NCBI GenBank assembly: GCA_943704525.1
Contig: CALSCQ010002140.1
Coordinates: 15,001-53,155, forward strand
DNA: 38,155 bases
DNA from: Pigoraptor vietnamica
Taxonomy: Eukaryota; Opisthokonta; Filasterea
Direction: 5' to 3'
The notes below the pieces were generated by a model. That model did no database searches and was not told where the DNA came from. It saw nothing but the letters and a program-made list of their open reading frames with translations. Below, in pieces: positions 30,546-38,155 of this stretch (position 1 is its first letter; each line of letters begins with the position of its first letter). The position numbers were made by a program, and so were the translations under genes.

Positions 30546-32572
30546 TCACCACTCCAGACGAGTGCTGTTGGCGTCGCAGAGGCCGCGCACGCCCAACAAG
30601 TCCGCCCGGTGCTCCTTAATCGCCGCGACGGTCCTCACAATCTCAACGCCGCCCATCGCAAACAGCGCGACGAACATGTAGATCGCCAACGCAAAAACGA
30701 TGGGAGACGTGCGACGCGTGCGCCTCACGACAAGGTGTATCAGAGCCTGTCCGATAAAGGCAGCCACGAGCGCAATCCCGAACAAGAGTGCCGCGGGCGC
30801 CGCATCGATCATCCCCACGGCACCAAACTGCACAACAGTCGCCGAGACGGTCGTGAGCAGCATGAACGCGCACGTCGCACTGGACACGCGCGGTTCCTCA
30901 AGCACGCGCAGCAACAGAGGCCCCTTGATGGTCGACCCTCCGAGACCCGTGAGGCCGCTCGCAATGCCCGCGACGAGCGATATGAGGACGTACTTCGCCT
31001 GTAGTCGGACTGTCCAGACTTCCTTGGAACCCCCGAGACGGGAACGGGAGGGGACGTCCGATCCGCCGGAAATGCGCTGCGGGGCGGGGCTTTCGACGGG
31101 GAGCACGCGGTGGATGGGGTGGCCGAGCTGCGTGTCGAAGAGGGGGAAGGGAAGGAAGAGGATGAGCGGCGTGCGACCTCTGTGCAGCGACAGCCAGACC
31201 AAATAGCGAGACAATGTGGACCCAACTTGCACTTTTAAATTTCAATTCGGAGGCTCACAAAGGGACACACAGGGACACAGAAAAGCGACGCAGGGAACGG
31301 ATGCGCACGTGCACCAGCGACTGCGCTCAGCTACCCACAACCCTCAACGGCGATGCGGATTATCAGATTAACAGATTAACAGGACTTCACACCTTTGCAC
31401 GGCACGCGAAGAACGTGACGATGGAGAGGACCGGAACAGTGCTCGTGAGAATGACCCAGTAGAGTGCGCTGCCGCAGTGGATGTCGGGAAGATGCATGTG
31501 CCACGGACTGCGAGTTTTGAAAGGGGGATGTGTTACGATGTGCGCGGCACGTGCTGCATTGCGTGTTTGCATGTGCGTACGTGTGCAGAGTGCACGGACG
31601 CACAGATACATAAGGAAACGCGTGGAGTGTGTCCGTGCGTAGAGTTAAGAAGGCACAGTGTCGTCGAAGTGAACGCGTAGAGGTGTCCGCGATAACACGT
31701 GTACGTATGCGGAAGGCACGTGCACACTCACATGACAGCGTCACCGGCACGGCCCCCAAGCCACAGCGACACGAAGAGCACGTAGCCCCAGCAGAAGATA
31801 AGCGCGAGCAGAATGAGGACGGGAAACTGCGGGTACGTCGCGCCAGGAACTGCCACGACGCTCGTCGTCACCGGCGGCGCCGCTGAAGGATACACGCGCA
31901 CGCCACGGGGAAGCGAGAAGGACGACGTCGAACTGCCGAGAAGTGGGGCACGCTCCAGCGGGTCCCGTTCCGCGCCCGCAGGCGGGAGCTTCTTCTCGGT
32001 GCGATAGGCGGCGATGGCCTTCCGCAGTGTCTTGAAACCGATCACGAGGAGGATAGAGACGAGCATGATCCCAATGGACCAGAAGGGAAGCATCTTGTTC
32101 AAACGCACGCCCACCATCGTCCCGACGAGCGTCGCGGGCTCTAGCATGAGCGCGACGTCGTAAGAGATGAGAGGGCCGATGCCGCTGGGGTGCTTCTTGA
32201 AGGCATTGCACGCGAACATGGCGACGGCAGCGCCGAAGACGGCCGCCTTGGCGAGAGGGATCGACTCGTGCCCAACGCCGAGAAGGAGCACGAACACGGG
32301 CGTGTAGAGAGCGCCTGCATAATGGGGAAGGAGGTATGAGGCAAGGAACATGGGCTGTGAACAACTAAATACAAACAGCCTGCTAGTGCGAATTGCAGAA
32401 GTATCCACACAGTATACGCTGCCAATTATGCAGCGCAAAACCAAGGAGACACAGGCTTTTACGCACCCCCTCCGACGCCCGCTGTTGTCGCCGCCACCGC
32501 CGAGATGAAAACGAGCACGCAGCTCACTATGGACTCCCAGCTGCCATCTATGGGATAGAACGGAGAGCCCAT
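30546..32572 (-). CDS. TauE/SafE-family membrane anion exporter
   Basis: Exons 32467-32572, 31732-32314, 31391-31507 and 30546-31179 give 479 residues. The family's two-fold repeat is clear: the N-terminal half has TTAGVGGGALYTPVFVLLLG spanning the first junction, and the C-terminal half has ASGLTGLGGSTIKGPLLL, each with the Gly-rich motif and a helix pair. About nine hydrophobic helices are visible, with a cytoplasmic-looking charged loop (residues about 145-190, KKLPPAGAERDPLERAPLL) in between. The family moves sulfite, sulfoacetate or other organosulfur anions across membranes; substrate and membrane here are not determinable. The exon 3 donor is taken as GT/GTGAAG (after 31391) because the neighbouring AAG/GTGTGA would break the frame of exon 4. 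The protein ends in a short polar tail. Confidence 0.83.
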
Positions 32573-33536
32573 CTTTGTCCCTGGCTCGAATCAACTAGTG
32601 AAACAACCGGTGTGTTGTGGCGCTAAGTATTTAGGGGTCAGGGTTTAGGCGAGACAGAGCAGAGTTAACGAATGTATGAAGGAGTGTGCCAAGAGCGAGA
32701 ACTTTTAAAAAAGTGGATGGAAGTTATGAAAAAAGATGCACCATGGCAAGCACACAAGGTTGACGCGAGTACGCTGCTGACGCCAACGTAGAAGGGGTCC
32801 CCAAGTCTCCAAATAAAGAAAATCGCGCCCTGTTTTACCGGTTTTCAGCCTGCTTCGCGCTGGCGTCACACGCACACTTATAAGGGTCGTCTGAATCGAC
32901 ACAACAGCCGGGACTACTTTGGGTCTCGTGACACATGCCTTGCGTGCCATGCATACTTCTGCCCTCGACCTAATATGTTGGAAAACAGCTGTTATAAGAG
33001 AGAGACACTCCCACGTTGTCACCGTTTGGCCACGTGGCACAAAAGATTTAGGAAACTCATTTTGGACAAATCTTGCCATGTTCAATAGATGCACACGGCC
33101 ACTTGGGCGATCATGTTACCCGTCGTAACAGGTGACATGTACAGTTTGTTACTCGGCATCATTCGCACGTCTTTTTCTCTTCACACGGCTTCTCGCATGG
33201 TACGTGAAATTGCTTCCGCGCGACAATAAATTCAGTAATTGTTTATCAGGCCGCGCCCCACTTTAGGGGCGGGCGTCATTTCAAGCGAAAACCGTCACTG
33301 GCGGCTCGCTTGTGCGCGTCTGCAGGCACGCGGCGGTGGGAGTTCCAGCTCCGCAACACAGCCACAGCAGCCGCAGATATCAACGCGATAGTAAATGTAC
33401 AAAATCCAAACGCAAGCAGACGCGAGCGCAAAAAAAAGGCAGAAGTATGTACACAACGGACCGAGGGAAAGGCAAACGCAAGAGGGCGCAAAGGGCGACA
33501 CGCAGCACGCAATTGCAGCGAGAGAGCGGCGACGCC
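32573..33536. other. Intergenic region, no supported gene
   Basis: This lower-GC stretch lies between the exporter start and the 3' end of the CHK1-like gene. A minus-strand open frame (about 32705-33078) has no recognisable motif. A small hairpin, CGCCCC-ACTTTA-GGGGCG, sits at 33254-33271, downstream of the kinase stop. Confidence 0.5.
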
Positions 33537-34632
33537 TCAGTACGACCCAACAGCCGCCGTGTGCACGCGCGGCTCGAGAAAGGGCAACGAGATCGAAAAG
33601 TCGTCGCTCTTCGCAATGGCGGGCTTGGTCGGCGAGGACTCGGACGACTGACTGCCCGTGTTGACGGCGGGCGACACCTGCGTCTCGCTCTCCTGGTGCG
33701 GGGCGTTCGCGGGGATGACCCACTGGCAACCCTCGGCCGTCTTGCGCACGATAAACGCGTGCACTTCGTCCATCGACATGCGCTTGCGGGGGTCCATGTG
33801 GAGCATTCGCTGGAGCAGCTCGATGAGCGTCGACGTGAACGAGTTCCACGGCGCGTGCGAAAAGTCGTTGCGCGTAAAGCGCACAAACTCGGCGTTGTTC
33901 GTCGTCGCTTGCGCCCAGGGGAACGTGCCCGTCAGCAGCGTGAAGAACAAGATGCCCGCCGACCACACGTCGATAGCCTTAGGGTCGCGGCCAAAGCCGT
34001 TGTTGTACATCTGCGAACCGAGAGCCTCGGGCGGCTGCGCAGGCAATACACATCAGTCAGCGATACGAAGTTCATCCACAACGCCAGGGCATACGCACGC
34101 ATCCAAAAACTAGCGGCTGAAGAATAAGAGAGCCAACACCCACCAGGTACGGGAGAGTGCCGCAGTTCGAGCTCACGCCGCGGTTCGCCGGGCACGAGAA
34201 TCCAAAGTCGATCAACTTGGCCACCTTCCGCGACGCATCGCGCACGACATTCTCGGGCTTAATGTCGCGGTGGGCGACGTTCTGCGCGTGCATGTACCGC
34301 AGGCCCTCGACGACCTGGATAAAGTAGTTGACGGCCTCGTCGTCCGGCATGCCCTTGTCGGGGACGATCGCGTCAAAGAGGTCGCCGCCGGGAAGGTACT
34401 CCTGCACAATCACGTAGTACTTGACCGTGTCGATCGTCTCGATGAGGCGCACGACGTTCGCGTGCGTCAACCGCCGCGACGCCCACGTCTCGTTGTAGAT
34501 GAGGTCGGCCGGGCGCTTGTGCTTGTCCATGATCTTGACGGCGACATGCTGGTTCGTCTCCTTGTTGAGCGCGAGGTACACCGCCGCCGACGACCCCGTC
34601 TGCAACAGGCGAATGACCTCGTACTTGTCCAT
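33537..34632 (-). CDS. CHK1-like CAMKL serine/threonine kinase
   Basis: Exons 34144-34632 and 33537-34034 give 328 residues starting MDKYEVIRLLQTG. Motifs: VAVKIMDK (ATP-anchoring Lys), AHRDIKPENVV (catalytic loop), KLIDFGFS (DFG) and CGTLPYLPPEALG (activation-segment end, PPE instead of APE). GGDLFDAIVPDKGMPDDEA and IDVWSAGILFFTLLTGTFPW closely follow the CHK1 pattern within the CAMKL group. The glycine loop is unusual: LQTGSSAAV retains one Gly where L-G-x-G-x-x-G is usual, so ATP binding may be altered, though Lys, HRD and DFG are intact. The protein is shorter than typical CHK1 (about 470 residues), with only a ~60-residue Ser-rich tail and no C-terminal regulatory domain visible. It may be a checkpoint kinase or another CAMKL member. 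Confidence 0.82.
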
Positions 34633-36181
34633 CTTCGCGACGGACCTCCAGCCGGGGTCAAGTCGCCAACGGATAACTGACGTCGCGATACTAGGTCGAG
34701 TTTTTTTGGTTCGCCCCTTCGCTTTCGCCACAGCCACGACCCCGCTAGTCAAACCACCGGAAGTTGCGACGCCGGTGCCGTTATATACGGGGAAGATCCG
34801 GAATCGGAATGGCTTTCGCTGACGAAATTGGAACGCGCGGAACGCGTCTTGTACCACACACGACGAGATATGCACTGCAGTTTCGCAGTTTGCGCACCTC
34901 TTGTACACCCCTGGGCGTGTGCGATTGGAAAGGGAGGGGTAGGAGACTGCGTGTGCAAGCCAGTAGGGTGTCGTGGCGCATGCGCACAGCAGAGGGCGGA
35001 GTGCATGGTTCGCAGGAGGGGCCAACGCTTGCAAAGCGTGTGGGGACGTGTCTGCTCCAGGCACACCCCGACGCAAGTGGAGCAGCAAATGGGAGGGGTG
35101 ACTGGGTTGGCGGGGGGTGGGGCAGCGGACAGTATTGAAATTTGTATGAGAATGTATGGGATTTGCAAGGTGGTCCCCCAATTTGGGTAATGGCACCGTG
35201 TTCTGTCTGCCTGCCATATATGGAAGGGGCGGCAACGACGTCTGGGATCTCGTGATTGAATTCGGGCGCATCGTGCAGCACATCTGCCGTTGTATTTGGG
35301 GCATGAGGAGCCGGGGATGATGCTTCGTGGGACACATGGGATTATCATGATAAAAATTTGTTATCATGACGAGCCGGTTGACGCCCCACCCGATGACGTG
35401 TCCATCTGGGTTGAATTGCGTGCCAAAGATAAGCCATACTGAGTCGTCATACCGAAAGATCGACACGTGGCCACCCATCTTTTGACAGGGGCCACGTGGG
35501 TAACTTCAAACAACGGCATCGGATTGGCGGATGAGACGCACGGTCACCCAGGCGACACGTGTCGTCCAAATTTGGCAGCTGGTGACCGTCCGGACACTGC
35601 AAAAGAGGATTGCGTGTCCGGACGCGCTGTGCCGGTTGGATGTTACCCCGTGTCAGCAAAAATGTTGACCGGCGCGTGCCGTGCCGCAAAAAAAGAGCGT
35701 CCACGGACGTCACTCCCGCGCATTTTTTGGACGCTGCTTGAGTGGGCTTGAGAGGGGGCGTCTGTTTGGTGTGTTGCGTGCGAGACCCTGTTACGTCGTG
35801 TGGTGACGCGTGCGAAGCAGATGTGGTTCAGTTCCGTTACCTCTTTTGGCAAATATTGCGGTTTGGCTGCCACTGAATCTCGGAGTGCGCGCCACGCACA
35901 CGCCACGACAGCATCGCTGTGATGCAGAATTTGGCTTTAGACTCGCCACGTCCCCGCGCAAACACCCTTGAAGTTCGCAAAACCGCGACTACTAAAAGTG
36001 GTGCATCCCTCCTGCAGTCCAAGGCTCGTCGGCTGTCCACTCATTCACACTTTAGCCATTTCGTTCAGTCCAATAACACCTGATCAATGCTAGCCAGGAA
36101 AAAGCGCTTCTATTCACACTTCAATCGTACAGCACGGGAAAATGCTTGCTTGACCGTACACACGTCGCTCCGATCCGCACA
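34633..36181. other. Long non-coding or degenerate stretch upstream of the CHK1-like kinase
   Basis: It must contain the kinase promoter and the 3' flank of phosphoglucomutase. On the minus strand, open frames cover about 34780-35478 in three overlapping phases (one begins MGGHVSIFRYDDSVWLIFG at 35478), without a family I recognise. Structural signals include TTATCATGA repeated at 35342 and 35361, and inverted arms CACGTGGCC/GGCCACGTG at 35464-35472 and 35490-35498. It may be a decayed gene or mobile element. Confidence 0.35.
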
Positions 36182-38031
<1,850 letters not shown>

Positions 38032-38123
38032 CTGGCAGTGGGAGAGGCGGGCGAGATCTCACGGGTTACGCGTATGCATGCAAGTACAAAATGTTTAAAG
38101 ATTTTAAAGAGAAGAACAAGGGG

Positions 38124-38155
38124 GAGAGGGAGGGAGGGAGGGAGGGAGAGGGGGG
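38124..38155 (+). repeat. Purine tract at the right edge
   Basis: A (GGGA)n-like polypurine run ends the window inside the phosphoglucomutase intron. On the gene's strand it is a polypyrimidine tract. Confidence 0.8.

Noticed and set aside
32575-32610. GGCTCGAATC resembling a tRNA B-box
   Set aside because: No matching T-arm, D-arm or acceptor stem could be folded around it on either strand.
32705-33094. Minus-strand frame of about 120 codons in an AT-richer gap
   Set aside because: No recognisable domain, no partner exon with sensible splice sites, and no homology basis; not enough to call a gene.

Overview
The window looks like nuclear DNA of a GC-rich, gene-dense eukaryote. Nine of the thirteen genes found are interrupted by short GT-AG introns. 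There are no bacterial operons, ribosome binding sites or rRNA/tRNA genes. The gene content suggests an amoebozoan or another free-living relative of animals and fungi: an IRSp53-like I-BAR/SH3/WH2 protein, a CRIB-motif kinase, a CAF-1 p60 subunit, Sel1-repeat proteins and F-box/ankyrin proteins. The placement is inferred from gene families; no species can be named. Introns and intergenic DNA are crowded with TG/CA microsatellites.

Left part (1-12 kb): the left edge carries a 54-bp tandem duplication and a 22-bp palindrome. Next come a seven-helix TOM1/THH1-like membrane protein (+), a protein kinase whose last exon encodes a CRIB motif (+, reading frame broken at three places), and a Sel1-repeat protein (+). 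A 20-bp minisatellite separates these from a ten-exon minus-strand gene for an I-BAR-SH3-polyproline-WH2 protein, expected to couple membrane curvature to actin.

Middle (12-22.5 kb): a large F-box/LRR protein with a long disordered insert (+), an intronless Golgi-type putative fucosyltransferase with a C-terminal SUEL lectin domain (+), an intronless F-box/ankyrin protein with one frame break (+), and a leucine-rich-repeat gene with a frame break in a CG tract (-). The last two resemble the repeat-protein repertoire of amoebae and their giant viruses. Small palindromes and tandem duplications cluster here.

Right part (22.5-38 kb): CAF-1 p60 (-) and a second Sel1-repeat gene (+) diverge from a shared 1.1-kb region holding two E2F-consensus sites. 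Then come a TauE/SafE-type anion exporter (-), a short CHK1-like kinase (-), and the 3' two thirds of alpha-phosphoglucomutase (-), whose 5' end lies beyond the right edge.

Exon boundaries were worked out by hand from GT-AG sites, phase closure and family conservation. For every gene with a continuous spliced frame and both ends in the window, the exon lengths sum to a multiple of three. Family assignments come from motif recognition, not database searches.
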